A DNA stretch of 64,000 bases from Legionella beliardensis (GCF_900452395.1 NZ_UGNV01000002.1:1-64000); one strand, 5' to 3'. Numbered from the stretch's first letter, positions 35,877 to 45,848 are shown. Numbers and translations are program-made. Notes: generated by a model not told the origin, from the letters alone.

Positions 35877-37219
35877 TTTATACACTCCTTGGGCGAGGAT
35901 AAGTAGGCACAAAAATCATTACTGACACGAACACCAATTGCTGTGCATAACGCAACATACGATTGAAAGTATTTTTCTATCGTTGTTAAATACACCGCTT
36001 GCAAATCATTTTGTTGACGTTGAACTTGTAAGACATTAAGGAGCGACATTTGCCCATTCTGATAAGCATCGCGCGCCAGTTTTACATTCGCAAGGCTTAA
36101 GCGAAGCGAAGTGGCTTTGGTTTGAGAAAGGCTCTTTTTAAGTAAACTTACTTGATTAAAATTACTGACCACTTCCGTTTCAATCACAAGATTAAGCGCA
36201 TTTAAGGCCATGAGTGCCTGGGTTTTCGTAGTGCCTGCTTCTAAAATGCGTCCCTGATTGCCATTTAACAAGGGCAAGGGTACGACTAGGGCCAAATTTA
36301 ATAGGCGGTCCGCTTGCTGCGGTGGTGCGCCTTCAACCACAATTTTATCTTGCTGAACACCAACACCTAAGGTCCAGTCAGCAAAACGCTCGGCTTTTGT
36401 AAGCGCTATTTCGGCTGCAGCGCGCTGACTGGCAAGCATTAGCCCTTGTCTGTCAGGGCGGTAGTGAAGTGCCTTATTAATTAATTGTGCTAACTTAGGC
36501 TGTGCCGTTGGCAGCACAATGTCTTTTTTTATCAGCAAAGGAGCTGTGGGTTTTCGGCCAAGGAGTTGATTTAATGTCGCATACTGACTCATTAATTGAC
36601 TTTTCAAAAGGGCTCGGTCTTGCCCGATGCGTGCATATTCAATACGTGCTGAATTATCATCAAGCTCTGAAATTTCTGCGGCATGATAACGATTGTGACT
36701 TACCCGCACCAAAACCTGATTTAAATGATATAAATAATTTAATTGCCGCAGGCGATTTTCCATGACAACGAGCGCATAATAGGCATTAGCGACTTTGGCA
36801 CTGAGTTGCCGGGCTGCTTCACGTAAGTCCGCTCTTGCACGCGCCAAATCAAGGCACGCGACGGCTTTTTGCTTAGCCAGGCGACCTGAAATCGGTAGTG
36901 CTTGATTTAATCGGATACTTCGCGAGTACTCGCCTTCATCTTTAAATACGCGGTCATCACTGCTGGTCATTTCCACATTGGGATTAGGCCAAAGCCCCGC
37001 TTGAACGAGACGAGCCTTGGCAATGGCAATCGCGTAACGGGAAGCCCTTAAGTCTTTGTTTTGATGAAGTGCTAATTGGTTTAGCTCCTTTAAGCCAAGC
37101 GGGTTGATGGCGTGGGTCGTTATTGACACCATGCTCCCAGCGAGTATTAAAGCCCACCCAAATTTTGACACCATTTTGTGTTTTAACATTCCCTTGTCCC
37201 TGTTAAAACCTAACCTCAT
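35873..37219 (-). CDS. TolC-family outer-membrane efflux channel (CusC/CzcC-like)
   Basis: 448 residues with signal peptide (MVSKFGWALILAGSMVSITTHA). The duplicated outer-membrane efflux repeats are clear: LHQNKDLRASRYAIAIAKARLVQAGLWPNPNVEM and the equivalent ALHYRPDRQGLMLASQRAAAEIALTKAERFADW. Starts at 37189 or 37174 are possible. It is the first gene of the leftward efflux operon (channel, adaptor, pump, helical protein, oxidase, lipoprotein). Confidence 0.9.
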   Translation of the reverse strand: MRLGFNRDKGMLKHKMVSKFGWALILAGSMVSITTHAINPLGLKELNQLALHQNKDLRASRYAIAIAKARLVQAGLWPNPNVEMTSSDDRVFKDEGEYSRSIRLNQALPISGRLAKQKAVACLDLARARADLREAARQLSAKVANAYYALVVMENRLRQLNYLYHLNQVLVRVSHNRYHAAEISELDDNSARIEYARIGQDRALLKSQLMSQYATLNQLLGRKPTAPLLIKKDIVLPTAQPKLAQLINKALHYRPDRQGLMLASQRAAAEIALTKAERFADWTLGVGVQQDKIVVEGAPPQQADRLLNLALVVPLPLLNGNQGRILEAGTTKTQALMALNALNLVIETEVVSNFNQVSLLKKSLSQTKATSLRLSLANVKLARDAYQNGQMSLLNVLQVQRQQNDLQAVYLTTIEKYFQSYVALCTAIGVRVSNDFCAYLSSPKECIK

Positions 37220-37241
37220 GAAGTTAAGCCCATTAGTTCTA

Positions 37242-39434
37242 TTATGCTAGTTTTCCCCGAAGACGCAACGCATTTATTATCACTGACACCGAACTTAACG
37301 CCATGGCAGCGCCTGCAAGCATGGGATTTAAGAGTAAGCCCATAACAGGATAAAGCACCCCTGCAGCAATGGGCACACCAAGGACATTATAAATAAAAGC
37401 AAAGAAAAGATTTTGATGGATATTTTTGACCGTTTGTTTAGACAATTCATAAGCCACCACAAGCTGGCTTAAATCGCCGGTAAGGAGCGTCATGCCAGCA
37501 CTTTCAATCGCCACGTCACTTCCGGTGCCCATAGCCAGTCCAATATCCGCTTTTGCTAGGGCTATCGCATCATTGACCCCATCCCCTGCCATAGCGACCA
37601 CCTTCCCTTCTTGTTGCAATTGACTAACAATTCTACTTTTTTCCTCAGGAAGCACTTCCGCAATTACTTTTTTAATACCTACAAGCTTTGCAACCGCGTT
37701 GGCTGTAATCGTGTTATCGCCTGTTAGCATAATGACTTCAATACCCTTTTCCTTAAGTGATGCAATTGCCTGATTACTCGTGGCCTTGATAGGGTCTCTA
37801 ACAATAAATACGCCTACCAATTGATTATCTACTGATAAATATAAAAGGGTTGCACCTTCTTCCTGTGCCTTTAAGGCCTCTGCAGGTACCTCATCTAGCT
37901 TCACTGATAACCAATGACGATTGCCAATGGCAACTGCCTGTCCATTTATTTGCGCTTTTGCTCCTTTACCGCTTACGGCCATAAAGTCGACTACCTCAAT
38001 AAAAGACAGTTTTCGCGCCACGGCCTCATCGCGAATAGCCTTTGCTAAAGGGTGTTCGCTATGGTGCTCTAAAGAGGCGGCAAGCCTTAACAACGTGTCT
38101 TCTTGCCAGCCTGAATTTGGGATAATGTCTGTTAAAACAGGATGGCCTTTGGTCAAGGTTCCAGTCTTATCCACCACAAGGGTTGTCATTTTGCGCAAGC
38201 GTTCGAGCGATGCTGCATTTTTAATTAAAATACCACGCCTTGCGCCTTCCCCAATGCCAACCATAATAGACATAGGCGTGGCAAGCCCTAACGCACAGGG
38301 ACACGCAATAATCAATACTGAGATTGCCGCCATTAGCGCAAAATTTAAAGCAGGCGGTGGACCTACAAAAAACCACATTAAAAAAGCAAGGATTGCAATA
38401 AACAGAACCGTGGGTACAAACCAAGCTGCCACCGCATCTGCTAATCGCTGAATCGGCGCTTGGCTGCGCTGAGCCTCACTGACTTGCGTAATAATGCGAG
38501 CCAGTAACGTGTCTTTACCAATGAGAGCTGCCCTCATGATAAAACTTCCTTCTTGATTTAATGTACCCCCAATGACTTTTTGCCCAGGCTCTTTGCTAAC
38601 GGGCATAGGCTCACCGGTTAGCATGGATTCATCCACATGGCTCTGCCCACTCATGACCTCACCGTCCACTGGGATTTTTTCACCAGGGCGGACCATTAAT
38701 TTATCACCGACGTTGACAGCCTCAAGTGAAACTTCTTCTTCCTGCTGATGTTCATTTAATCGGCGCGCTGTGGTGGGTTTAAGATTAAGCAGCGCTCTAA
38801 TGGCATCGCCTGTGCGTTCTCGCGCTTTGAGCTCCAACACTTGTCCTAGAAGAACTAAGGTTGTAATCACAGCCGCTGCCTCAAAATAAACAGGCAGCAT
38901 ACCTCGGGCTTTAAATACGGCGGGAAGCAATTCAGGAAATAAAATGACACCTACACTGTAACCCCAGGCAACCCCCGTACCAATAGCAATTAAAGTAAAC
39001 ATATTTAAATGGCGCGTTCGAATGGATTGCCAACCGCGCACGAAAAAAGGCCAGCCACAACCCCAAACTACCAAGGTGGTAAGGAGTGCTTGCGCCCAAA
39101 GAGAAATTGAATAAGGTACATAAGCCGTTAGCCAATGCTCACCCATAGCTAATACCACAACAGGAATGCTAGCAAAACAGGCAAGAATAAAACGCCAGAA
39201 CATATTGTGATATTCATGGCTTTTTTGTGCTTCAAGCGTTACGTCTTCAGGCTCAAGTGCCATACCACAAATTGGACATGTTCCTGGTTTTTCTTGCCGT
39301 ATTTGCGGATGCATGGGGCACGTATAAAAGGCATTGCCTGACAGTATAGGCTTAAGCACAGGTTTTTTAGCCTGATGTGCACAGCACTTATGTGCATTGG
39401 TATCATGTTGGGCGTTGTTTTCAGAATTAATCAT
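37242..39434 (-). CDS. copA: Cu(I)-translocating P1B-type ATPase
   Basis: 730 residues. The N-terminus has a Cys/His-rich segment, then a heavy-metal-binding domain ([23 protein letters not shown], about 36-60) instead of an HMA domain. The core has [26 protein letters not shown] with the transport [12 protein letters not shown] with the phosphorylated Asp, the HP motif in [11 protein letters not shown], and [30 protein letters not shown] and [15 protein letters not shown] give the YN and MxxSS residues of the Cu+ (P1B-1) subgroup. It exports Cu(I) from the cytoplasm. Downstream of csoR by 8 bp, so co-regulated. Confidence 0.93.
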   Translation of the reverse strand: MINSENNAQHDTNAHKCCAHQAKKPVLKPILSGNAFYTCPMHPQIRQEKPGTCPICGMALEPEDVTLEAQKSHEYHNMFWRFILACFASIPVVVLAMGEHWLTAYVPYSISLWAQALLTTLVVWGCGWPFFVRGWQSIRTRHLNMFTLIAIGTGVAWGYSVGVILFPELLPAVFKARGMLPVYFEAAAVITTLVLLGQVLELKARERTGDAIRALLNLKPTTARRLNEHQQEEEVSLEAVNVGDKLMVRPGEKIPVDGEVMSGQSHVDESMLTGEPMPVSKEPGQKVIGGTLNQEGSFIMRAALIGKDTLLARIITQVSEAQRSQAPIQRLADAVAAWFVPTVLFIAILAFLMWFFVGPPPALNFALMAAISVLIIACPCALGLATPMSIMVGIGEGARRGILIKNAASLERLRKMTTLVVDKTGTLTKGHPVLTDIIPNSGWQEDTLLRLAASLEHHSEHPLAKAIRDEAVARKLSFIEVVDFMAVSGKGAKAQINGQAVAIGNRHWLSVKLDEVPAEALKAQEEGATLLYLSVDNQLVGVFIVRDPIKATSNQAIASLKEKGIEVIMLTGDNTITANAVAKLVGIKKVIAEVLPEEKSRIVSQLQQEGKVVAMAGDGVNDAIALAKADIGLAMGTGSDVAIESAGMTLLTGDLSQLVVAYELSKQTVKNIHQNLFFAFIYNVLGVPIAAGVLYPVMGLLLNPMLAGAAMALSSVSVIINALRLRGKLA

Positions 39435-39442
39435 AACTCACC

Positions 39443-39718
39443 TCAATCATATTTTTTAAGAAGCATCATAATCTCATCCATTTTTTCTTGCATTTCCTCT
39501 TGAGTGCCATGACATGCGGCTTCCTTTAAACAGCTTAAAACATGGTGTTCAAGCACGCTAAGCTCAATGGTTTTTAAAGCATTACGGCTAGCACGTAATT
39601 GCGCTAAGATATCCACGCAATAGCGATTCTCCTCAATCATGCGCTTAATGCCTTCAAGTTGACCAATGGCGCGATTGATGCGTGATAATTCGTTATGGTG
39701 CTCTGGATGGTTTGACAT
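39443..39718 (-). CDS. csoR: CsoR/RcnR-family metal-sensing repressor
   Basis: 91 residues from ATG 39718. This all-helical DUF156 protein shows HHNELSRINRAIGQLEGIKRMIEENRYCVDILAQLRASRNAL and VLEHHVLSCLKEA. The conserved Cys (in NRYCVDI), His and Cys (HHVLSC) form the Cu(I) site. A longer start at 39772 would run through the operator and is rejected. Cu(I) binding would release the operator just upstream and induce the copA ATPase and probably the efflux operon. Confidence 0.9.
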   Translation of the reverse strand: MSNHPEHHNELSRINRAIGQLEGIKRMIEENRYCVDILAQLRASRNALKTIELSVLEHHVLSCLKEAACHGTQEEMQEKMDEIMMLLKKYD

Positions 39719-39732
39719 GCGATTTCTCCAAT

Positions 39733-39764
39733 ATACCCCTATAGGTATATACCCGGTAGGGTAT
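39733..39764 (-). promoter_or_regulatory. CsoR operator pair
   Basis: Two adjacent palindromes, ATACCCCTATAGGTAT (39733-39748) and ATACCCGGTAGGGTAT (39749-39764), lie immediately upstream of csoR. The G/C-tract palindrome (ACCC..GGGT) flanked by AT is the usual CsoR-type site, so autoregulation is expected. Confidence 0.75.
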
Positions 39765-39772
39765 TTTGTCAA

Positions 39773-40023
39773 ATTTCTGCGCTTCTGTTGACCTTGTCAA
39801 AGTAAGCTTATTTTAGTTTAATAAGTCAGATGCTTTATTAAGGTTAGAAATTAAAATATTTATAATAAATATTATATTTAATTAATTTGTTAAATTATTG
39901 ATTTAGCTTCAGGTATTCTATTTTTAACTAAAGGAGCTTTAACAGCTGTTTTTATACTTTTTGCAAAAGTGCGTCTTATTTAGTACAGCGCAGCATTATT
40001 CAACTCTATAGCCAATTGATTTG
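39773..40023. other. Intergenic between csoR and HTH regulator
   Basis: About 250 bp, very AT-rich around 39835-39900 and containing both divergent promoters. No further feature is supported. Confidence 0.35.
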
Positions 40024-40647
40024 ATGACAAACGGTACATTAGTAAAAAATTTAAATAGCTTAATGCTCCAACATAATCTTAATGCGATGGGTTTATCGAG
40101 GTTAGCCAATATTCCTCAACCTACATTACATCATCTGTTATCAGGTAAAACTAAAAAACCTAGAGCCTTACTGATAAAGAAATTAGCGCAATTTTTTAAT
40201 ATTTCCATTCTTGCTTTATTAGAATCCGACATAGCCAATCAACCCTTAATACAAATAATAAACCTACCCATTCTTAGCTGGAATCAAGAAACCTTAAGTT
40301 TTCATGAGCAGCCAGTGAGAGAGGAGGGTGTCTATGGTGCTTATCCCAACGAGAGTTTTGCATTTCATATTTATAAAAAATTTTGTCATAGCCCGTGGCC
40401 TAATCAAAGCTTAGCTATTCTTGCAAAAAACGCTTCTTTTAACGATGCAACTTATGGCTTAGTTTATTTCAAAAAGTACGGGCTTATCCTTAATAAAATC
40501 CATAAGGAAAAAGATAATTTTTTTATTAAATACCAAGGAACCGGGCAAGACTCTTTACTGTTAAAAATTAATTTAGAAGAGGCTCAATGGTTTGGAAAGC
40601 TCCTCGAATTGCGATTAATAGGCCAGGCACTGACTGATTATTTATAA
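40024..40647 (+). CDS. XRE-family HTH transcriptional regulator (phage-repressor-like)
   Basis: 207 residues. The N-terminal Cro/C1 HTH (LVKNLNSLMLQHNLNAMGLSRLANIPQPTLHHLLSGKTKKPRALLIKKLAQFF, about 5-60) is followed by a C-terminal domain of about 130 residues. That domain resembles the peptidase-like part of S24 repressors in layout, though I see no clear Ser/Lys pair. TTG at 40021 immediately precedes the ATG. Unknown regulon. It may govern the accessory element. Confidence 0.78.
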   Translation: MTNGTLVKNLNSLMLQHNLNAMGLSRLANIPQPTLHHLLSGKTKKPRALLIKKLAQFFNISILALLESDIANQPLIQIINLPILSWNQETLSFHEQPVREEGVYGAYPNESFAFHIYKKFCHSPWPNQSLAILAKNASFNDATYGLVYFKKYGLILNKIHKEKDNFFIKYQGTGQDSLLLKINLEEAQWFGKLLELRLIGQALTDYL

Positions 40648-40689
40648 GCGCATCTCAATTTAATATTATCGTTAAAAAGGAATTGTGTT

Positions 40690-40748
40690 TGTTACCCACA
40701 TGCCCCGACTCAAGCTTCACTTAGCTCGCAGGTTGTTACGCTCCGCAA
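40690..40748. repeat. Dispersed repeat, copy 1
   Basis: Begins CCCACATG and contains AGCTTCACTTAG and GGTTGTTACGCTCCG (40713-40745). The same 33-bp core, with a few changes, is at 62885-62917, also starting after CCCACATA. Copy 2 has well-matched inverted ends; in this copy they are degraded. Confidence 0.6.
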
Positions 40749-40761
40749 GAGTTTTCAAAAT

Positions 40762-41505
40762 TTATTTTGATAAAGAACAAGTTGTTTTTAAATCATGGGT
40801 AGTAATGTAAGGATTAGGATAGCCTTCCATTTTAGCAACGGCTGCAGCCCACCATTTTTCATTTGCCTCGGGCGGAAATTGTTTATCCCAAGCCATAAAT
40901 AGGTTTCGTTGGGCTTCACTTAATGCAATACCATATTTTTCGGACATAAAAAGATTGGCTCGCGCCACAATACCCTTGGCATAATCTGCCGGCTCTACAC
41001 GCCTAAAAGCTTTATCAATCGTTATAGGGCAACCATAAAAGAGGGTATGGTTTTCTATCATACTATAGCGATAATTAGAGCGGGCTTGATTAACCAGGCC
41101 TACAGCAGGCCACAAATTATAAAGCTCCGCTTCTGCTTGCCTAAATTGTTTATCAGACTTTTCACAACACTTCCTCCCTTTGTACCGTTTCCCATTTTTC
41201 TTAATACACAGGGGCTCTCGCCAGCAGGCAAAGTGATTGCCAAAATTTTCAGCTGGCATCATATGTTCAGCCTCGACACGGAGCGCTCGTTTAAAACTTG
41301 CCGCAGATTGCATATTACAACTTGCTAAATCAACACGTAAGCGAGCATCAAATTGACAACGGCAATATAATGTTTCGCGTTGAAGAGCAAATAGTACCCG
41401 TATCTGTTTTTTGGCTTGTGTAAAGGTTTTAGGCGGTTCGCTAAAGACAGAAAAAGAAAGAAACAAAATGGAAGTAAAATTTAAGGTGCGAAAGAGTATA
41501 GACAT
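40762..41505 (-). CDS. Secreted endonuclease I (EndA/NucM family)
   Basis: 247 residues with signal peptide (1-22). The beta-beta-alpha-Me nuclease core is recognisable: RVEAEHMMPAENFGNHFACWRE (catalytic His in EHMMP) and LYNLWPAVGLVNQARSNYRYSM, the family H/L-x-PA-x-GxxNxxRSN block. Several Cys pairs suggest disulfides. Periplasmic or secreted DNase, close to Legionella and Vibrio endonuclease I proteins. It stands alone. Confidence 0.88.
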   Translation of the reverse strand: MSILFRTLNFTSILFLSFSVFSEPPKTFTQAKKQIRVLFALQRETLYCRCQFDARLRVDLASCNMQSAASFKRALRVEAEHMMPAENFGNHFACWREPLCIKKNGKRYKGRKCCEKSDKQFRQAEAELYNLWPAVGLVNQARSNYRYSMIENHTLFYGCPITIDKAFRRVEPADYAKGIVARANLFMSEKYGIALSEAQRNLFMAWDKQFPPEANEKWWAAAVAKMEGYPNPYITTHDLKTTCSLSK

Positions 41506-41761
41506 TTAAATAAACCGTTTAATAATTTGACTAATGATACTTATATTCAAATTTCGTTCAATTTCAATTTAAACTAACACTAGCAACTTATAACGTCTAA
41601 CTATTTTATAAGATAGTTCCTACTTAAACTTCAAAACTAGATATTACTCATATATGTAACAATATAAGTAATATCATGATAAATTAAATCAATCTGATAT
41701 TTAAAATACAAGGCAAGCGCTTTAATGGTTCTAAATATTAAGGCGAAGGATTGCCATTAAA
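41506..41761. other. Intergenic, no supported gene
   Basis: About 255 bp of AT-rich sequence between the endonuclease start and the cold-shock copy. It holds the endonuclease promoter region. Nothing else was recognised. Confidence 0.3.
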
Positions 41762-41967
41762 TTAGATAACCTCAACGTCTTCAGCTTGCGGTCCTTTCTG
41801 ACCTTGCGAAGGTTTAAATAAAACTTCGGCACCTTCTGAAAGCGTTTTAAAACCACTGTTTAGAATAGCGCTAAAGTGGGCAAAGTAATCTTTGCCATTG
41901 CTTCAATAAAACCAAAACCTTTTTCTTCCTTAAACCACTTTACGGTCCCTCGAGCCTTATCTGACAT
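41762..41967 (-). pseudogene. Cold-shock protein, second copy with a 1-base deletion
   Basis: Starts [22 protein letters not shown]. It then shifts at GAAGCAATGG (about 41900), where GAAAGCAATGG would restore [13 protein letters not shown] and the standard C-terminus [10 protein letters not shown]. Length is 206 bp instead of 207. The rest of the gene is intact, so this is a recent mutation or a sequencing error. Confidence 0.82.
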
Positions 41968-42056
41968 GAATTAAATACCTTAAGTTAAATGTTTATATTA
42001 ACAACTTTAAAAGTTAATTTTAAAGTAAAGTTAATTTTTTAAACAAAGATAGGGCC

Positions 42057-42512
42057 TTAAATTATTGAACAGTAGTTTAATTTTTCTAATGCTTCATTGT
42101 TTGGATAGAATAGTAGAAATTTTTCCTCGTTATATTTCCCACACTCTAATAACATATCAACATCTTTGTCTCTAGGTACTTGAAAATATTTTTCAGCAAA
42201 ATTAAAGAAGCCTTCGATGCTATCTATTTTTTCATCTAAACTAATTTCGTTTAATGTTCCTTTAATTATATATAGAACCCTTATACCATTATATTCATAG
42301 GCATCTTCGCCCATTTCAATATAATCTTTTTTCGTTTCGTTATAACATTTTTCAATAAGGCTACAAAATTCCTTGTGAACATTTATTATCTCTTCTTTTA
42401 AAGAATCATAACTTTTATGTTCAATAGAGTGAGGTGCACCACTTCCCATTCGGCTACAAGTACCAATTTCAAATTCTAATCGAGTTATAATTTTCACTTT
42501 TGAAAAAAACAT
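42057..42512 (-). CDS. Hypothetical protein, 151 residues
   Basis: No recognised family. Soluble, acidic, helical in the middle (YDSLKEEIINVHKEFCSLIEKCYNETKKDYIEM). It ends in LLFYPNNEALEKLNYC and has several cysteines. No signal peptide or membrane segment. It could be an immunity or effector-type small protein. Function is not assignable. Confidence 0.5.
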   Translation of the reverse strand: MFFSKVKIITRLEFEIGTCSRMGSGAPHSIEHKSYDSLKEEIINVHKEFCSLIEKCYNETKKDYIEMGEDAYEYNGIRVLYIIKGTLNEISLDEKIDSIEGFFNFAEKYFQVPRDKDVDMLLECGKYNEEKFLLFYPNNEALEKLNYCSII

Positions 42513-43025
42513 TTAAGTATTATCGCTTAATTAAAAATTAAATAATATTTGAATTAATGTATTATTTCTATGTAAAAAATATGACATATAATATTTATAA
42601 AAGGATGAGTTTTCGAACTCATTCTTGAAAAAGCATTATCTAAAACAAATTAAATTAAAATTTTATGACGCTTATATTGGCACTAATAAATTTTTTAGTG
42701 TTAAGCATGCCGTCTATGATTTACATTCCAAGAGTTTGATAATTAACCGAATAGATTTGTCTGAGAGTAGGTGTAAATAAATTGGCTTAAAGAAAATCAT
42801 TAATTAAGATGAACATAGCTGAAATAGAAGTTTTAGCTAAATACGCCTTACTAAGCTCTTTAGTATAATTTCAAATAAAAGAATGAACCTCCCCGTGGCT
42901 TGCCACGGGGAGGTTCATTATCCAAAAAAATCTTAAGGCGGTATTTTAAAGACAAGTTTGACTAGAAATTTGTCAGACTCATTCAATAACCTGCTATCAA
43001 TTTATAGTAATGACATTTCTTATAC
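42513..43025. other. Intergenic region with hairpins
   Basis: About 510 bp without a supported gene. It contains the long perfect hairpin at 42882-42919 and, at 42598-42626, ATAAAAGGATGAGTTTTCGA followed by ACTCATTC, a short inverted repeat resembling one at 46077-46103. Confidence 0.4.
42882..42919. repeat. Long perfect hairpin (18-bp arms)
   Basis: AATGAACCTCCCCGTGGC (42882-42899) pairs perfectly with its complement at 42902-42919 around a TT loop. It is GC-rich inside an AT-rich region. Candidate REP-like or IS200/IS605-end hairpin, or a strong terminator for the leftward gene at 43026. No transposase is adjacent. Confidence 0.75.
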
Positions 43026-44051
43026 TTAATGATGTTTAAAACTTTCTTTTAATTTATCTTCTGCCTCTTGAATTAAAGTTTCAGGCGCTCTAATAGCTTT
43101 ACCCTGAATAAATAACACGCCTCTTAAAGCGGAGTAGGTAATCTTATTTAGGTTGTTAATTTCAGATTTCATCTCTTCTAAAACAATTAATTTTGCAGCT
43201 ACACAGGGATCTTCAGCTTGCTTTAGGAGTTGTAGAGTATCTTTATCACATGGATTTTTCTTATTAGATAATAAAATGAGTGCACCTCTGATAAATTTAG
43301 GATCAATACAGGTTTTTGCTTCTTCTAAGATGGTAATCCTATGTTCGTTATTCTTATATTGAAAAAGCTCTATGAGAGCACTAGCCATATCTATTGGCTC
43401 TTTACTCTTTTCAATAAGTGACAAAATTTTTTGATCAATTAAGATATTATTATTTATACACTTTCTAAGTGCTTTCTGAATAGGTATTGGTTGTTCCTGA
43501 ATTTTCTTGTTGTTGTCTGGCGTATTTAAATTACATTTTTCTAGATAGCTTAGCGCTCTCGCAATCGAAGTTTTTGATTTTATCGTTTTATAAGGGTCTT
43601 CTTGTAAGAGCAATTCTGGTAATGTTTGCTCTTTGAGATTAACGTCAATGTCTTTTTTAGACATTTTTCTAAAATGCGTAATTGCTCTTGCGGCACTGAC
43701 AGGATTGACATGATGAAAGACTTTATCAAAATATAAATCTACGAGATTATTATCATTTAATCTTTTAAATGCCTGCAATTTTTCTAAACTAAACTGTTCT
43801 TTTAATCCTTTGAAAAGCGCATCATGGCGAGGTTTATTAATAGACTTTACCTTAATAAGAATTTCGGCAAGTGATATTGTTTCCTGCCGTAATAATTCTC
43901 GGTCTTCTAAAGGTAAAGTAGTAAGAAATTGTCGAAGCTCACTAACGCCATCTCGTTCGCCCCACAGAGATGACCCATAATAACTGACCGGGCCCGTCTC
44001 ATTATCATATTTTTGAAGCGCTGCTCTGATTACACTAATAGTAATTGCCAT
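43026..44051 (-). CDS. Hypothetical helical-repeat protein, effector-like
   Basis: 341 residues from ATG 44051 (MAITISVIRAALQKY); a start at 44105 would add a hydrophobic tail with no ribosome site. Entirely helical, Lys/Glu-rich, with irregular repeats of about 35-40 residues (RALSYLEKCNLN, KALRKCINNN, ASALIELFQYK, RGALILLSNKK, AAKLIVLEEMK), suggesting an alpha-solenoid. The C-terminus is charged (EAEDKLKESFKHH), as in many Dot/Icm substrates. Effector identity is inference only. Confidence 0.6.
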   Translation of the reverse strand: MAITISVIRAALQKYDNETGPVSYYGSSLWGERDGVSELRQFLTTLPLEDRELLRQETISLAEILIKVKSINKPRHDALFKGLKEQFSLEKLQAFKRLNDNNLVDLYFDKVFHHVNPVSAARAITHFRKMSKKDIDVNLKEQTLPELLLQEDPYKTIKSKTSIARALSYLEKCNLNTPDNNKKIQEQPIPIQKALRKCINNNILIDQKILSLIEKSKEPIDMASALIELFQYKNNEHRITILEEAKTCIDPKFIRGALILLSNKKNPCDKDTLQLLKQAEDPCVAAKLIVLEEMKSEINNLNKITYSALRGVLFIQGKAIRAPETLIQEAEDKLKESFKHH

Positions 44052-44402
44052 GATTAAATCCTTTTTCAAAACTGTTATTGTAGAGATAGAAAAAAGAAAA
44101 AGCACTTTTTATAAAATAAGATAGTAATGTAGCTGTTTCCCAGGTAAATAAATTTGGTTAGTACGTTAATTAGACTTACAACTTCTTTCTAGAACTCATT
44201 TAAACTCCGATAACAATAAACGAAAATCTCAAATCATTCTTTGGTACGGCAAAGTAACAAACAACAAGAGGGGAGATAAAATCTATCTTACGACCTATTT
44301 ATATTTTAAACTTCTTCATTTTATTCTGAATTAGAAAAATGTTTATACGATATACTAACTCGATAGAGTAAGTTAATAACATTAAAAGATTAGTAGGAAA
44401 GT

Positions 44403-45848
44403 ATGCTAGAACAGAATATTCTTGATGAAATTACACGGGCTAAAATTTATTCCTTAGGAAATCATTCATTATCAGAAGCTCAAGGATTTCTAACAAAATT
44501 TCGCGCAAGTGATATGTATGAAAAATTAACTTCGGTAGACATATCTGAGCTTGATGACGAAGATATTATTTGTCTAACGCTTACTCGTAAAGCAGAAGAC
44601 ACTAAAAAAATCGATATAAACATTTTAAAAAGTGCCATCTTAAATGTTTATCTAAAAATTAATAATGATTTAGAAAAGGAAGGAACAAACTTAAAACCTT
44701 TATTAGAAGGCGATTTTGATTTATTTTGTAACTACATTGGTCATGATTTAACTAAAAATACTATTTTAACTGGTATAGAAGCAGCTATTGCTATTTTAAA
44801 AGCCATAAATTATTCACAAAATATTTTTTTTACAGAACATAAATCGTTTAGTATTTTTAGACATCAGTACAATGAAAATTTTAAGGGCTATCTTAATTTA
44901 TCAGGACTAGACTTGAGAAATTCCGATTTTGGATCAGCTAATCTTAATGATGTCGATTTAACTGATACTAATTTAACCCACTCCAATTTAGAAGGTGCGA
45001 ATTTAGATCGCGCCCTTTTATTAAGAACGGATTTATCACATGCCAAATTAAATAGCGCTTCTATGCGAGGGACAGAGTTTGGACTCGCTATACTTGAAAA
45101 TATACAAATTTCCCCTTTTTACATTAATTTTCTTACTGAAGAATTTGATAAGGCGTCCTTAGAAGATCAACTTAATCATCTTTATCAACAAAATTTAGAT
45201 GAAAATAAGCATGTATCAATTTTTAAATCCATTACTGAAAATATAAATTTTTCTTTAAGGAAAATGAAAATAAGTTTTGATGAAAAATTCAAATTAATTG
45301 ATATGGCAATTAATCATGTTTTGTTTGGTGATCAGAGAGTAAATACTGTAACTAATTGGTTTAATTATAGTATACGCTTCTTTTCCTTTGGGAAAAACAA
45401 AGATGTGCCTACCATTTCTCTTTCCAATGCTCAAAAGGATTTAATTTTCATTAGAAATATGCTGGAATTTGAATCAACAAGAGATCCCAAAAAAGATCAA
45501 GAAGAGTTTATGAAATTTTTTAGATCAAATTTGAAAGAAGAATTTATTTTTCCTGAGCAAAATAAAAGAAAGCAACCAATAAGTCCAATAGAGGTATTTA
45601 TTGATAAATATGGAAGTTGTTATGAAGTATTAGGCATTGATCAAAACTCAAATAAGAGTGATATTGAAAAGCAATACAAAAAATTAAGCCTTAAGTATCA
45701 TCCTGACAGAAATAAATCTCTCGAAGCACCAGAAGAATTTCAAAAAATTAATAATGCTAAGGAAATTTTGGTTGATGAATCTAAGCGTAGAATTCATGAT
45801 CAGTTATTAGGTATTACCCACACAGCAAATTTTAATTTTAGGTATTAA
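44403..45848 (+). CDS. Pentapeptide-repeat protein with C-terminal J domain
   Basis: 481 residues. The helical N-terminal 150 residues precede nine to ten pentapeptide repeats (LNLSGLDLRNSDFGSANLNDVDLTDTNLTHSNLEGANLDRALL, about 160-215). An unassigned helical region follows. A DnaJ domain forms the C-terminus (CYEVLGIDQNSNKSDIEKQYKKLSLKYHPDRNKSLEAPEEFQKINNAKEIL, about 405-460) with the HPD tripeptide that stimulates Hsp70. A J domain at the C-terminus of a pentapeptide protein is an unusual order. It could recruit host or bacterial Hsp70, and Legionella effector status is plausible. AGTAGGAAAGT precedes the ATG. Confidence 0.8.
   Translation: MLEQNILDEITRAKIYSLGNHSLSEAQGFLTKFRASDMYEKLTSVDISELDDEDIICLTLTRKAEDTKKIDINILKSAILNVYLKINNDLEKEGTNLKPLLEGDFDLFCNYIGHDLTKNTILTGIEAAIAILKAINYSQNIFFTEHKSFSIFRHQYNENFKGYLNLSGLDLRNSDFGSANLNDVDLTDTNLTHSNLEGANLDRALLLRTDLSHAKLNSASMRGTEFGLAILENIQISPFYINFLTEEFDKASLEDQLNHLYQQNLDENKHVSIFKSITENINFSLRKMKISFDEKFKLIDMAINHVLFGDQRVNTVTNWFNYSIRFFSFGKNKDVPTISLSNAQKDLIFIRNMLEFESTRDPKKDQEEFMKFFRSNLKEEFIFPEQNKRKQPISPIEVFIDKYGSCYEVLGIDQNSNKSDIEKQYKKLSLKYHPDRNKSLEAPEEFQKINNAKEILVDESKRRIHDQLLGITHTANFNFRY

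Noticed and set aside
39719..39772. Longer CsoR start
   Set aside because: It would place the operator palindromes inside the coding sequence, and the extra residues are not family-like.
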